In this document: in pieces, positions 1 to 10,400 of the stretch | Layout: the number at the start of each line of letters is the position of its first letter | Position numbering within the stretch: position 1 is the first letter of the stretch | NCBI RefSeq assembly: GCF_000342165.1 | Contig: NZ_AMRV01000004.1 | Coordinates: 124,001-188,000 of the forward strand | Length of the DNA: 64,000 nt | Reading direction: 5' to 3' | Source of the DNA: Pacificimonas flava | GTDB lineage: Bacteria > Pseudomonadota > Alphaproteobacteria > Sphingomonadales > Sphingomonadaceae | Position numbers and translations under genes: made by a program | The notes under the pieces: generated by a model | The model's database searches: none | What the model was told of the DNA's origin: nothing | Seen by the model: only the letters and a program-made list of their open reading frames with translations

Positions 1-428
1 GCTGGCATTTCCAGACTGCCCCCGATCTGTTTCACATTCTACGCCGAGCGGACGCCGCTCCGCGCAAATTGTCTCGTGCCGCGATCGAGACCTTGGCGGT
101 CATCGCCTACCATGAACCCGTGACGCGGGCTCAGGTCGAGGAAATTCGGGGCGTTTCCCTGTCCAAGGGGACGCTCGATCTTTTGATGGAGATGGGCTGG
201 GTGAGGCCGGCGGGGCGCCGCGAAGTTCCCGGACGGCCGCTGCTGTTTGCAACGACGCCCGGCTTTCTCGCTCATTTCAACCTGCGCAGCCGCCGGGATC
301 TGCCGGGTCTCGACGAGCTGCGTGCCGCCGGACTCCTCGACCCGCTGGCTGACGCCCTGGAGGCGGCGCGGGAAGAGCAGGAGGAGCCCGTCCTGAACTT
401 CGGCGAGGCATCTGGCCCAGGCGACTGA
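1..428 (+). CDS. scpB: Segregation and condensation protein B, 3' part
   Basis: The reading frame is open from the window edge (first whole codon at base 3) to the TGA at 426-428, so the N-terminus lies outside. ScpB is the winged-helix partner of ScpA in the SMC condensin complex, which compacts and segregates the chromosome. Visible family hallmarks are AIETLAVIAYHEPVTRAQVEEI, shown here only in part as IETLAVIAYHEPVT (near base 90-130), the EIRGV segment, and the GRPLLFATTPGFL segment typical of the second winged helix. The C-terminal tail is acidic and low complexity. A TTG at 69 is an internal codon, not the start. In many alphaproteobacteria scpB is followed by tat genes; here it is followed by an opposing tRNA. 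Identity is confident. Confidence 0.93.
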   Translation, partial: WHFQTAPDLFHILRRADAAPRKLSRAAIETLAVIAYHEPVTRAQVEEIRGVSLSKGTLDLLMEMGWVRPAGRREVPGRPLLFATTPGFLAHFNLRSRRDLPGLDELRAAGLLDPLADALEAAREEQEEPVLNFGEASGPGD

Positions 429-445
429 ACGTGGACGTGCAGGAT

Positions 446-519
446 TGGAGCGGGTGAGGGGAATCGAACCCCCGTCTTAAGCTTGGGAAGCTCCTGCTCT
501 GCCATTGAGCTACACCCGC
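446..519 (-). tRNA. tRNA-Gly (anticodon CCC)
   Basis: Reading the minus strand from 519 gives a complete cloverleaf. The 7-bp acceptor stem GCGGGTG/CACCCGC is followed by the D arm GCTC...GAGC, an anticodon loop TTCCCAA with anticodon CCC, the T arm GGGGG-TTCGATT-CCCC, and discriminator T with an encoded CCA at 446-448. The sequence closely follows the E. coli glycine CCC tRNA. It reads GGG codons. It lies convergent to scpB with only 17 bases between, and no phage integrase or duplicated 3' end is visible beside it. Confidence 0.95.
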
Positions 520-636
520 CAGCACGGCCGCTCGCTACGAGCAGTCTCCTTCGCCGTCAATCCCGTCCGTCTTCGGGGGAACTCCTACATTCGGGAGGCT
601 GTGCTACGCCCGCAACACGGCACGGTATTCTCAGGC

Positions 637-683
637 TTAACGACTTTCCCAGCTTGACGGGCATTCGCGATTTTCGTCGTTAA
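637..683. promoter_or_regulatory. Inverted repeat upstream of the TonB receptor
   Basis: TTAACGAC (637-644) and GTCGTTAA (676-683) are perfect 8-base inverted arms 31 bases apart. A TTGACG hexamer at 654-659 lies between them and could be a -35 box. The right arm would then fall at the -10 position, about 56 bases before the receptor start at 739. This fits an operator overlapping a promoter, but no regulator can be named. Confidence 0.35.
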
Positions 684-738
684 GGAACAAACGCGGCATA
701 GATCGCGACATATTATGTCAAAAGGGGAGGATCGCACT

Positions 739-3705
739 ATGAAGTCGCGTTACCTATCACGCGTGGCCGCATGCGCCGTAATCACCAGTTTCCAATCGGC
801 GAGTGCATTCGCACAGGCAGAAGCCGAGCAGGCGCTGCCGCCAGCTACGCCGCCGGCAGTCTCGGCAGAAACGGCCGAAACCATCGTCATTACCGGCTCC
901 TACATCCGCGGAACGCCTGAGGATGCCGCGCTGCCGGTGGATGTATTTTCCAGCGAGGATTTGACGACGGCAGGTGTCAATTCGCCGCTCGAGTTCATCA
1001 AGCAGTTGCCGTCGGTCGGCGCCGTTCTCGGCGATTCCAATCAGTTCGCAACCGGCGCCCAAGGCTATCAGGGCTCGGGGTCGATCAACCTTCGCGGCCT
1101 TGGCCCGACTCGCACGCTCGTCCTGTTGAATGGCAAGCGTACCATCCAGTCTCCCGGCGACGGCTTTACCGACACGAACCTCATCCCGCTTTTCGCGATC
1201 GACCGTGTCGAGATCCTGAAAGACGGGGCCGCAGCGACCTATGGATCCGATGCCATCGCCGGCGTGGCCAACTTCGTGACGCGTCAGAATTTCGACGGTT
1301 TGGAGCTTCAGGCCGACTATAACTTCATCGATGGTTCGGACGACAATTATCAAGTCAGCGCGCTTTTCGGAAAGGACTTCGGGACTGCGAACCTCATGGT
1401 GGGGTTCGGATGGCAGCACCGATCCGAGCTGCCGACCACCGCCCGCGATTTTTCGGATCAGCCCTACACGGTCAATCCATCGGGCTATTCCGCGCTTTCG
1501 ACGCCGGGCACCTATGGGGTCACTTATTTCGGCGGCATCGACCCGGGCACCGGAACGCCGATCCTGAATACCGAAGTGGTGTCCGAGCCCGGTTGTAACG
1601 AGCTGGGCGGATTGCAGACGGGCGCCGTGTGCCGCTTCAGCTATGTCCCGTTCGACAACATCATCGAGGATGAGGATCGCTATCAGCTTTTCGCGCAGTT
1701 CAATGCCGACCTGTCTGATCGGCTGACGTTCAATGTCGAGGGCCTCTATTCGGCCACCGACCAGACGAACAACAATTACTCGCCTGCCTTCCCGCCCACG
1801 CAGGGTCCGCAGGGGTCGGGCTTCCTCGGCGCCTTCAGCGTGTCGCCGAACAATCCGTTCGTGCCCGGTTTTCTGGATGCGGTCGGGCTGCCGCAGTCGG
1901 GCGGTGCGAACGGGCCCGTCGCGGCGGTGACGGCGCTCTACTGGCGTCCGCTCGGCTTCCTCGGCAACCCGAACGAACCCGATCGCGGGGCCGGCCAGGG
2001 CTTCGCCAAGAACGACGCCATGCGCTTTTCAGGTGGATTCGAATATCAACTGACAGACGACATTATTGTCGATCTCGATGCAACCTATTGGCGCATAGAC
2101 CGCGACTTCGCATCTCCGGGCATCGTGGGGTCCCGGTTGCAGAATGCCCTCAACGGTCTCGGCGGTCCGAACTGCGATCCCGCAACGGGAACTCCCGGCG
2201 AGGGCGGCTGTCAGTGGTTCAATCCGTTCGTGACGGCCGGGCCGCAAAACCCTGCTCTCGGCCTCGATAACCCCTTCTATATTCCGGGGGCGGAGAACGA
2301 TCCCGACCTCTTGCGCTATATCCAGATACCCGTCGGCACCAATCAGCGGGAAGAGCAATTCGTCATCGATTTCGTGACATCCGGGGAAACCGGTATAGAG
2401 CTTCCGGGGGGGCAGGTCGCCTTCGCCGTCGGGGCGCAGTACCGGAAAAACGATTATCGCAGCCGACCGCTGGCCGATGTCTCCAACCTCAACATCAATC
2501 CCTGTTATGTCGAGGGCGATACGAGCTGCGTCGGAACCGGCACGGAAGGCGTGGGGCCGTTCATCTTTCTCGGCGGCACCCGTCCCGTCCAGTTGGATCA
2601 GGACGTCTATGCCTTCTTCGGAGAGGTGAACGTGCCTCTCTTCGATACGCTCGAACTGACGGGCGCGCTTCGGTACGAAGACTATGGCAATCCGGTCGGT
2701 TCGACGTTCAATCCAAAGGGATCCTTTCGGTTCGAACCTCTCGACTGGCTGGTCCTTCGGGGTTCGATCGGCACCACGTTCCGCGGGCCGCTCGCTTCCA
2801 ATGTCGCACCCGTGGGTGTGACATCGCTGGCCGGTCTCACAGCGACGGGAGGCGACTACAAGTCCGTCGATATCTTCGGAAATCCGGCGCTCGATCCGGA
2901 AACGGCGTTAACCTACAATGTCGGCGTCGTGGTCGACACTTCCGGCTTCACTGCCTCCGTCGACTACTGGACCTATGATTTCCAGGACCAGATCACCAAC
3001 ACGCCCGGCGATGCGATCGCGACATCCGTCATCGATCCGAGCATTCCCGTCACCGATGGCGGCACGGGTTTCGTCAATTGCGCTGCGCCTCTCGCCGACC
3101 TGATCACGTTCGATGGTGACGCCTGCGTTCAGGGCGTGTCGCGCGGCGTCAACATCGCCCGTGTGCGAACGGAGTATGTGAACGGGCCTGACGTCAACGT
3201 CAGCGGCCTCGATTTCGCGCTGAACTATGATTACGATGCCGGCTTCGGCACCATCTCGGCAGGCGGCAACGCCAGCTGGACGCTTGAGTACAAGGTCGAC
3301 GATTTCATCCTGAACGGCGTGACGCTGACGGAGGGCTATGATGCCGTCGGTTTCGGCAATTATTTCCGCGATCCGAACACGCTGCCGGAATGGCGGGCAA
3401 ACGGCTACCTCAACTTCGCGACCGATGCCCTCAACCTGCGCTACACCGTCACGTTTATCGACAGCGTGACGGACGAGCGGCCGGAGGTGACCGACTTTGG
3501 CAAGGAATCCGGCACGTTCGTACAGCATGATTTCTTCGCGACCTATAATTTCGAAGTCGCATCGTCCGAACTGCAGCTGCAGGCCGGCGTGAAGAACATT
3601 TTCGACGAGGATCCGGGCGAGGCCTTGCTGCCGGTCAGCTACAATCCCTTTATCGGCAACGGCCTTGGGCGAAACTATCAGGTGGGCCTGCGCGCGCGCT
3701 TCTAA
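739..3705 (+). CDS. TonB-dependent outer-membrane receptor
   Basis: This is a 988-residue outer-membrane receptor predicted to import a substrate using TonB/ExbB energy. I chose ATG 739 over the in-frame ATG at 715 because GGGGAGGA at about 724-731 is well placed and the protein then begins with a typical signal peptide ([18 protein letters not shown]... ending near AFAQA). A TonB-box-like stretch ([10 protein letters not shown]) follows. Then comes a plug domain with [44 protein letters not shown], and a large beta barrel with a C-terminal RARF ending in Phe, as outer-membrane barrels do. The length and the long cysteine-containing loops fit the large receptors common in sphingomonads. The substrate cannot be inferred: no siderophore, cobalamin or glycan genes lie beside it. 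A strong terminator follows. Confidence 0.92.
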   Translation: MKSRYLSRVAACAVITSFQSASAFAQAEAEQALPPATPPAVSAETAETIVITGSYIRGTPEDAALPVDVFSSEDLTTAGVNSPLEFIKQLPSVGAVLGDSNQFATGAQGYQGSGSINLRGLGPTRTLVLLNGKRTIQSPGDGFTDTNLIPLFAIDRVEILKDGAAATYGSDAIAGVANFVTRQNFDGLELQADYNFIDGSDDNYQVSALFGKDFGTANLMVGFGWQHRSELPTTARDFSDQPYTVNPSGYSALSTPGTYGVTYFGGIDPGTGTPILNTEVVSEPGCNELGGLQTGAVCRFSYVPFDNIIEDEDRYQLFAQFNADLSDRLTFNVEGLYSATDQTNNNYSPAFPPTQGPQGSGFLGAFSVSPNNPFVPGFLDAVGLPQSGGANGPVAAVTALYWRPLGFLGNPNEPDRGAGQGFAKNDAMRFSGGFEYQLTDDIIVDLDATYWRIDRDFASPGIVGSRLQNALNGLGGPNCDPATGTPGEGGCQWFNPFVTAGPQNPALGLDNPFYIPGAENDPDLLRYIQIPVGTNQREEQFVIDFVTSGETGIELPGGQVAFAVGAQYRKNDYRSRPLADVSNLNINPCYVEGDTSCVGTGTEGVGPFIFLGGTRPVQLDQDVYAFFGEVNVPLFDTLELTGALRYEDYGNPVGSTFNPKGSFRFEPLDWLVLRGSIGTTFRGPLASNVAPVGVTSLAGLTATGGDYKSVDIFGNPALDPETALTYNVGVVVDTSGFTASVDYWTYDFQDQITNTPGDAIATSVIDPSIPVTDGGTGFVNCAAPLADLITFDGDACVQGVSRGVNIARVRTEYVNGPDVNVSGLDFALNYDYDAGFGTISAGGNASWTLEYKVDDFILNGVTLTEGYDAVGFGNYFRDPNTLPEWRANGYLNFATDALNLRYTVTFIDSVTDERPEVTDFGKESGTFVQHDFFATYNFEVASSELQLQAGVKNIFDEDPGEALLPVSYNPFIGNGLGRNYQVGLRARF

Positions 3706-3731
3706 TAGTCTGAGGAGCGAACCCATAGGAC

Positions 3732-3772
3732 GGAAGGGGGCGCATGTCGCTGCGCCTCCTTCCTTTCATTTT
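3732..3772 (+). terminator. Rho-independent terminator after the TonB receptor
   Basis: GGAAGG-G-GGCGCA (from 3732) pairs with TGCGCC-T-CCTTCC (to 3763) around a 6-base loop and is followed by TTTCATTTT. This is a long GC-rich stem with a T-rich tail. It ends only about 16 bases before the thiolase start codon and abuts that gene's ribosome binding site. Confidence 0.8.
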
Positions 3773-3787
3773 GAAGGAGATGCTTTC

Positions 3788-4984
3788 ATGCGTGAAGCCG
3801 TCATCGTATCCACCGCGCGCACTGGTGTCGGCAAGGCGTATCGCGGCGCCTTCAACAACACGGAGGCGACCGTGATGGGCGCGCATGTCATGAATGCGGC
3901 CATCGAACGGGCGGGCATTGACCCGGCCGCCATCGACGATGTGTTCTGGGGCGTCGGCAACCAGTGGGGCACCCAGGGGGCGAACGCGGCGCGCATGTGT
4001 ATTTTCGCCGCCGGTCTGCCGGTGGAGATTCCCGGCTTCTCCCTGGATCGAAAATGCGGGTCCGGCCTGAACACGGTGGCGCTGGCGGCGCGTTCGATTA
4101 TGGCGGGCGACATCGATGTGGCGCTTGCGGGCGGCATGGAGTCGATCAGCTGGACGGTGACGAAGGACGCCCCCCGTTATCAGAACGAAAGCGTCCTGGC
4201 AGAGCAGCCGCACGCCTATATGCCGATGATCGAAACCGCGGAAATCGTCGCCGAACGCTACGGCGTCAGCCGGGAGGCGCAGGACGAGTTCGCCGCCATG
4301 AGCCAGCAGCGAGCGGTAGACGCCCGCGATGCCGGGCGCCTGGGCGAGGAGATCGCGCCGATTACCGTCGAGAAGGTGTTGCGCGCCAAGGATGGCAGCG
4401 AGACCGGGCGCGAAACGGTCACCGTCACGGCCGATGAGGGTATTCGGGAGGGGACGACGAAGGAAATTCTGTCGAACCTCTCTCCGGTCTGGTCGAACGG
4501 CGCGGTCGTGAAGGAGGGAAAATATGTGACGGCCGGCAATGCTAGCCAGCTATCCGATGGAGCGGCGGCGCAGATCGTAATGGAACGCGGCCGGGCGGAA
4601 GCGGAGGGGCGCGAAATTCTCGGCATTTATCGCGGATTTCAGGCCGCCGGTTGCAAGCCGGAGGAAATGGGGATCGGGCCGGTCTTCGCGATTCCCAAAT
4701 TGCTGGAGCGTGCAGGTCTGTCTGTGGGCGATATCGGCCTGTTCGAGATCAACGAGGCCTTTGCCAGCCAATGCCTTTATTGCCGTGATACGCTCGGTAT
4801 TTCACAGGACCGGCTCAACGTGAACGGCGGTGCCATCGCCATCGGTCACCCCTTCGGCATGTCCGGCAGCCGTCTGGTCGGTGCGGCTCTGCTGGAGGGA
4901 CGCCGGCGCGGCGTTCGCCATGTGGTGGTTTCCATGTGCACCGCCGGCGGCATGGGCGCAGCGGGACTGTTCGAACTGGTATAA
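3788..4984 (+). CDS. Thiolase-family acyl-CoA acetyltransferase
   Basis: This 398-residue thiolase either condenses two acetyl-CoA units or cleaves 3-ketoacyl-CoA. ATG 3788 has GAAGGAGA immediately upstream (3773-3780). An upstream in-frame ATG at 3665 lies inside the receptor gene and is rejected. Catalytic landmarks are present: the nucleophilic Cys in [10 protein letters not shown] (near residue 86), the His in [16 protein letters not shown], and the second Cys in [10 protein letters not shown] near the C-terminus. NEAFA is also conserved. Length matches the FadA/AtoB/PhaA superfamily (about 390-400). Whether it works in beta-oxidation or biosynthesis is undecided. phaC is 16 kb away and no phaB is present. 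The gene has no room for its own promoter downstream of the terminator, so it is probably expressed by read-through. Confidence 0.9.
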   Translation: MREAVIVSTARTGVGKAYRGAFNNTEATVMGAHVMNAAIERAGIDPAAIDDVFWGVGNQWGTQGANAARMCIFAAGLPVEIPGFSLDRKCGSGLNTVALAARSIMAGDIDVALAGGMESISWTVTKDAPRYQNESVLAEQPHAYMPMIETAEIVAERYGVSREAQDEFAAMSQQRAVDARDAGRLGEEIAPITVEKVLRAKDGSETGRETVTVTADEGIREGTTKEILSNLSPVWSNGAVVKEGKYVTAGNASQLSDGAAAQIVMERGRAEAEGREILGIYRGFQAAGCKPEEMGIGPVFAIPKLLERAGLSVGDIGLFEINEAFASQCLYCRDTLGISQDRLNVNGGAIAIGHPFGMSGSRLVGAALLEGRRRGVRHVVVSMCTAGGMGAAGLFELV

Positions 4985-4998
4985 CGCGAAGGAGCGCT

Positions 4999-5031
4999 CG
5001 GGCGGCCTTCTATGGTCGAGGTGCCGCCCGA
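4999..5031. terminator. Hairpin between convergent thiolase and alcohol dehydrogenase
   Basis: TCGGGCGGC (4999-5007) and GCCGCCCGA (5023-5031) form a perfect 9-bp GC-rich stem between two convergent genes. There is no clear T run on either side, so it is a plausible but not classic bidirectional terminator. Confidence 0.5.
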
Positions 5032-5063
5032 ATCCTTCCTGCTGTCACCGCAAGAGAAGCCCC

Positions 5064-6128
5064 TTAATCGTTGATGACGACGCGGCCCACGACGCTGCCG
5101 TCCCGCAACGCCGCGAGCGTCGCGCCCGCTTCGCTGCGCGGCACTTCGGCGACGGGAGGCGGTGTCAGCTTGCCGGTCCGCGCGAGGGCGACCAGTTCGC
5201 GCAGTTCGGCGAGGCTGCCGACATAGCTTCCCTCCAACCGTATGGCCCGAACCGCCATGGCCGCAAGCGGCAGGGGAAAGCTACCGCCAAACAGGCCGAC
5301 CTGAACGACAGCGCCCCCTTTCGCCGGCAGCGAAAATGCAAGCGCAGCGGTTTGCGGGCTGTTGACGAAATCGATCACGCCCATGACGGGTGCGCCCGCG
5401 GCCTCGTTTACGGCGGCAATGGCGTTGGGGGCCGTGCGGCTGTTCACCGTGGCGCTGGCGCCGGACGATTTCGCGGTGGCAAGCCGGCTGTCCTCTATAT
5501 CGACGATGATCGTGTTCCTGTGTCCGAGCGCACTCAGCACTCCGACCGCACTGAGGCCGACGCCGCCGGCGCCGATCACGACAATGGGCGTGTTCGGGTC
5601 CATTGGCATCAATTTCTGAACCGCGCCGTACGCCGTCAGCCCGGAGCAGGCGAGGGTGGCAGCCCAGCTGAGATCGATGTCGCCCGGGTCGATCAGGTAT
5701 TTGGCGTCCGGAACCATGACCTTGTCGCCGAACCCGCCGGGGCGCCGCACGCCGAGCGCCGCCTGCCTTTCGCAAAGATCGTCGCGCTCTTCCCGGCAGC
5801 GCGCGCACTCTCCGCAGCCGATCCAGGGATAGACGATCCGTGTGTCACCGACCTCGACGCCCTTGGCATCGGAGCCCACCGAGCTGACTGTACCGAGAAT
5901 TTCATGGCCGAGAACGAGCGGCATCTCGATCCCCATCGCCGCCAGCGTCACCTGCTGTCCGCCGAAGTCGAAGCCGCCCTCCCACAGATGTACGTCGGAA
6001 TGGCAGACGCCGCAACGGGCAACGTCGAGGACAACCGCTCCAGCCTCGGCCTCCGGCGCCTCGAGCCTTACATTCTCCAGGGCTTCCCCAGGATTGGTGA
6101 CAGCCCAGGCCTGCATCTGCTTTGCCAT
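5064..6128 (-). CDS. Zinc-dependent alcohol dehydrogenase (MDR family)
   Basis: This is a 354-residue cytosolic NAD(P)-dependent medium-chain dehydrogenase. The catalytic zinc ligands are the Cys in ARCGVCHSDVH and the His in LGHEILG. The structural zinc loop is CGECARCREERDDLC with four cysteines. The nucleotide-binding glycine motif is VIGAGGVGLSAVGVL, followed by an acidic IVDIE residue that favours NAD. ATG 6128 has a strong GGGGGGA ribosome site 2 bases away. The gene runs convergent with the thiolase and divergent from the RND efflux pair. The substrate is unknown; related enzymes oxidise aliphatic or aromatic alcohols. Confidence 0.9.
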   Translation of the reverse strand: MAKQMQAWAVTNPGEALENVRLEAPEAEAGAVVLDVARCGVCHSDVHLWEGGFDFGGQQVTLAAMGIEMPLVLGHEILGTVSSVGSDAKGVEVGDTRIVYPWIGCGECARCREERDDLCERQAALGVRRPGGFGDKVMVPDAKYLIDPGDIDLSWAATLACSGLTAYGAVQKLMPMDPNTPIVVIGAGGVGLSAVGVLSALGHRNTIIVDIEDSRLATAKSSGASATVNSRTAPNAIAAVNEAAGAPVMGVIDFVNSPQTAALAFSLPAKGGAVVQVGLFGGSFPLPLAAMAVRAIRLEGSYVGSLAELRELVALARTGKLTPPPVAEVPRSEAGATLAALRDGSVVGRVVIND

Positions 6129-6179
6129 GTTCCCCCCTCGTCGAAATGTTCATCCTACGTATAGCATAGGCGGACCATC

Positions 6180-6239
6180 GTGCGCTGCGCACCTGTCAGT
6201 GACGCCAAGGTTTGTCGCCTCCATTCATCGCACGAATGG
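6180..6239. promoter_or_regulatory. Two inverted repeats in the ADH/RND divergent region
   Basis: GTGCGC-T-GCGCAC (6180-6192) is a perfect 6-1-6 palindrome. CCATTC (6221-6226) and GAATGG (6234-6239) form a second, 6-7-6 inverted repeat. Both lie in the roughly 200-base gap between the divergent dehydrogenase and the efflux adaptor, where operators are expected. No TetR- or MarR-type regulator is encoded beside them. Confidence 0.35.
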
Positions 6240-6330
6240 TGCAATCCGGCGACAGATTCGCTACTGACATTTGCGCAGCTTCGTTTATTGCGAAGCGTTC
6301 CCGACCCGTTTGGCCACTGGACGCGAAATT

Positions 6331-7413
6331 TTGAGACGTTTGCTTTTTCCCGTAGCCTTGGGTGCGCTGATATCCTTCCTGCCCGCTTGTGGCAGTCAGG
6401 GCAGCGGCTCGCCTGAGGCTGAAAGCTCGGCTCCTGCCGTCATCGGTGACTATGTAGAACGCGCGACGTTCGACCAGTCGATTGAGGCGGTCGGAACGGC
6501 CTACGCCAATGAGCAAACGGTTCTGACGGCGCCGGTCACGGAACGGATAGAACGCCTGTTCTTCGATGATGGGGATGAAATTTCCAAGGGTGCTGTCGTG
6601 GCGCAACTCTCGCGTGGCGAAGAGTCCGCGGACCTGGCGGCCGTCGAGGCGCGTGCCCGGCAGGCCCAGCAGCAGCTGACCCGCCTGCAGGAATTGCAGG
6701 ATCAGGGCTTTGCGACCCGTGCCAGCCTGGAACAGCAGGAGGCGGAGCGCGATGCCGCGCGCGCCGATGCGTCGGCAATCCGCTCGCGTATCTCCGACCG
6801 GGTCGTCCGCGCGCCGTTCAGCGGAATCGTGGGGCTGCGTACGATTTCCGACGGCGCGATCGTCAATGCAGGCGCGCCGATCGCCACGTTGAGCGACATT
6901 TCAAGCATCAAGCTGGATTTCACCGTCCCGGAACAGTTCCTCTCCGCAATCGAGGTTGGCCAGTCCATCGAGGCCGTCGCTGCCGCCTATCCGGGGGAGG
7001 TGTTTCGCGGAGCCATTGACGGCATCAGCCCGGTCGTCGATCCCATGACCCGCTCCGTCACCGTTCGCGCCGTCCTTCCGAACCCGGATCGCCGTCTGCG
7101 CCCCGGTATGCTGCTGACCGTCGATGTCGTGTCCGATTCCCGTACGTCCCTGGCGGTGCCCGATACCGCGATCATTTCGCAGGGCGATCAGAATTATGTC
7201 TTCGTCATCGACGACGAGAATATCGCGCGGCGCACCTCCATCGAGACCGGCATGCGCTCGGGCGGAATGATCGAGGTTCTGAGCGGCCTTGACCGCGGCA
7301 CACCCATCGTCGCCGATGGAACCGTGCGCGTGCGCGACGACGCTGGCGTTGCGGCGACCTTCCCTGACCGCAAGGGCGAGGATGCCCCGGCTGGCGGCCC
7401 GGCCGCCCTGTGA
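6331..7413 (+). CDS. RND efflux periplasmic adaptor lipoprotein
   Basis: This is the membrane-fusion subunit of a tripartite RND pump, 360 residues. TTG 6331 is preferred because it gives a clean lipoprotein signal (RRLLFPVALGALISFLPAC, lipobox LPAC). The frame is open back to a TTG at 6271, which would add 20 charged, non-signal residues. The order of parts is: a beta-barrel/lipoyl half (VLTAPVTERIERLFFDDGDEI), a coiled-coil hairpin rich in Gln, Glu and Arg (about residues 95-155), the second lipoyl half (VRAPFSGIVGLRTISDGAIV), and the barrel domain with GMLLTVDVV. It overlaps the permease gene by 4 bases. No outer-membrane channel gene follows, so the pump must borrow a channel encoded elsewhere. 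Confidence 0.88.
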   Translation: MRRLLFPVALGALISFLPACGSQGSGSPEAESSAPAVIGDYVERATFDQSIEAVGTAYANEQTVLTAPVTERIERLFFDDGDEISKGAVVAQLSRGEESADLAAVEARARQAQQQLTRLQELQDQGFATRASLEQQEAERDAARADASAIRSRISDRVVRAPFSGIVGLRTISDGAIVNAGAPIATLSDISSIKLDFTVPEQFLSAIEVGQSIEAVAAAYPGEVFRGAIDGISPVVDPMTRSVTVRAVLPNPDRRLRPGMLLTVDVVSDSRTSLAVPDTAIISQGDQNYVFVIDDENIARRTSIETGMRSGGMIEVLSGLDRGTPIVADGTVRVRDDAGVAATFPDRKGEDAPAGGPAAL

Positions 7414-10400
7414 AGCTATCGGACGTTTCCGTAAAGCGGCCGGTTTTCGCGGTCGTTCTTTCATTGCTTCTGGTGCTGGCCGGAATTGTCGGCTTTCTAC
7501 AGCTTCCCATCCGCGAATATCCATCCATCGACCCGCCCATCGTGTCGGTCGACGTGAATTACCCCGGCGCTGCGGCGACCGTTGTCGAAAGCCGGATTAC
7601 CCAGCTTCTCGAGGACCGTATTGCCGGCATCGAGGGGATCGACACGATCCGCTCTACGTCTCGGGACGGCCGCGCCGACGTATCCATCGAATTCACGCCC
7701 GACCGGAACGTCGACAATGCGGCGAACGATGTGCGCGACCGGGTTTCCGGGGCGCTCGACAATCTGCCCGAAGAGGCAGACCCGCCGGAAATCAACAAGG
7801 TCGATTCCGATGCGCGGCCGGTCATGTGGCTGAACGTCACCGGCGAGGGGCGCGACCGTCTTTGGCTGGCCGACTATGTCGACCGGGTTCTCGTCGACCG
7901 CTTTTCCTCCATAGACGGCGTTGCGCAGGTGCGCGTCAATGGCGCCCGGCCGGCCATTCGTGTGTGGATGGATCGCCGTGCACTTGCTGCCTATCGGCTG
8001 ACGCCGGGGGATATCGAGACTGCGCTTCGCCGCGAAAATGTGGAACTGCCCGCCGGCCGTGTGGAGTCGAGCGGTACGAACCTGACCGTGCGTGTGGCCC
8101 GTGCGTATCAGAGCGTGCGCGATTTCGAGCAACTGGTCGTTCGCCGCGGCGATGACGGGTCGCTTCTGCGGCTCGGCGACGTTGCGCGTGTCGAGCTCGG
8201 ATCCTCCAACGAATATGATTATTTCCGCTCGAATGGTGAGCCGGGCGTGGGGCTCGGTATCGTAATCCAGTCCGGCGCGAACACGCTTTCGGTCGCCGAG
8301 GGCGTGAAAGCTCGTATGGCGGAGGTGGAACCCCTGCTGCCGGACGGCGTCCGGATCGGCATCAGCCTCGATTCCAGTGTCTTTATCGCCAAGGCCATCG
8401 ATGCCGTCTGGGAAACGCTGATCATCGCGGCGATCCTGGTGGTCTTCGTGATCTACCTGTTCCTGGGATCGATACGCGCGACCGTTATTCCGGCCGTGAC
8501 GGTTCCTGTCAGTCTGATCGGCACCTTCTTCGCACTGTGGATCTTCGGACTTTCCATCAACTTGTTGACCCTGCTCGGCATGGTGCTGGCGATCGGTCTC
8601 GTCGTCGACGACGCGATCGTGGTTCTGGAGAATATCTATCACCGCATCGAGCAGGGGGAGCGGCGCCTCCTCGCTGCCTTTGCCGGTGCGCGGCAGGTGG
8701 GGTTCGCCGTTCTTGCCACCTCCGCCGTCACCATCGCGGTGTTCCTGCCGCTGATGTTCCTGCCGGGAAATACAGGCCTCCTGTTCCGCGACCTGGCCGT
8801 GACGATGATCGTATCGATCACCATTTCGACGTTCACCTCGCTGACGCTGATCCCGGTCATGTGCGCCAACATGCTGCAACGCGGAGCAACGCCAAGCCGC
8901 TTGTCGCGCTTCATCGACCGCAATTTCGAGAAGGGCAGCCAGCGCTATGAAAGCGTGCTTTCGAAGCTGGTGCGCCGTCCTTTCATCGTCGGCGGGGTGA
9001 CGTTCGCGCTGGTTGGCGCGCTTGCCTTCATTTCCTTTTCCACGCTGCAGAGCGAACTCGCGCCCAAGGAAGATACCGGCTTCATCTTCGGCAACGTCAG
9101 CATCGCCGAAGGGGCCGGCTGGGACCGGCTGGTCGGCGTCATGGACGATATGGAGCGCCTCACATCTCCCCTGGTGGATGGCGAAGGAAACGACCAAAGC
9201 GTCCCAATTCGCCGTGTTCTGCTGCGTGCGCCCGACAGCTGGGGGCCAACGGGGGACTTTTCCGGGGGCCGCATGATCATCTTCCTGAAGGATTGGGCCG
9301 ACCGCACAATGTCCACGCAGGAAACGGCGGATGAATTGAACACCGTATTGTCTTCCTATCCGCGCGCGCGGGCGTTCGTATCCGTTGGCGGGGGACTGGG
9401 GTCTGGCGGCGGCGAGGAGATCGAGTTCGTCATTGCCGGCGACACGTATGAGGAACTGGCGCGCGCGAGGGACGCGCTGTTCGTCGCGGCAGACTATCCG
9501 GGTATCGGAACGCTTGAATCCGACTATCAGGAAACCCGTCCGCAGCTGATCGTCAATGTCGACAAGACCCGGGCCGCGGATCTCGGCGTCTCCACGCAAG
9601 AGATCGGGCGCACGCTGGAATCGATGATGGGCACGCGTCAGGCCGGCACCTTCATCGATCGCGGTGAGGAATATGACATCATCATGCAGGCGGAACCCGA
9701 AGATCGCGTGACGCCGCAGGATCTGGCCGGCGTGTACGTGCGCGGCCGAGCAGGAGACGTCGTTCCGCTGAGTGCGCTCGTTTCGCTCGATACACGGGCC
9801 GAGGCGGGGGAGTTGCCGCGATTCAACAAGCTGCGTTCCATCACCCTCTCCGGGACGGTTGCACCCGGTTATTCACTGGGTGATGCGTTGAACTTCCTGG
9901 AGCAGGAGGCAATGCAGCTGCCCGAGGTCGCGGCGATCGGTTACGAGGGGCAAAGCCGCGCGCTGAAGCAGACCGGCGGGTCGATCTGGCTGGTGCTTGG
10001 CCTATCGATCGTTCTCGTCTACCTCGTGCTCGCCGCGCAGTTCGAAAGTTTCGTCAGTCCGCTGATCATCGTCCTCGGTGTGCCGCTGGCCATTGGCGGC
10101 GGTGTGTTCGGGCTTCTGATGATGGGCGGTACGCTCAATCTCTATTCGCAGATCGGACTGGTCATGCTGGTCGGGCTGGCGGCGAAGAACGGCATCCTGA
10201 TCGTGGAGTTCGCCAACCAGCTTCGCGATGAGGGACGAAGTTTTGACCGCGCCATCCTGGAGGCTGCGAAGCGCCGGCTGCGTCCGGTTCTGATGACCTC
10301 GATCGCAACCGTCGCCGGCGCCGTTCCGCTGATGATCGCCCACGGTGCGGGTGCCGGCAGCCGGCAGGCGATCGGCACGGTGATCGTCTGGGGGGTTTCG

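Noticed and set aside
446-519. A tRNA-associated integrated element
   Set aside because: No integrase gene and no duplicated tRNA 3' end are visible within the window.
7497-9599. A 700-codon minus-strand open frame opposite the RND permease
   Set aside because: It is an antisense shadow rich in Arg/His/Asp with no family-like motif, while the plus strand encodes a complete RND permease.
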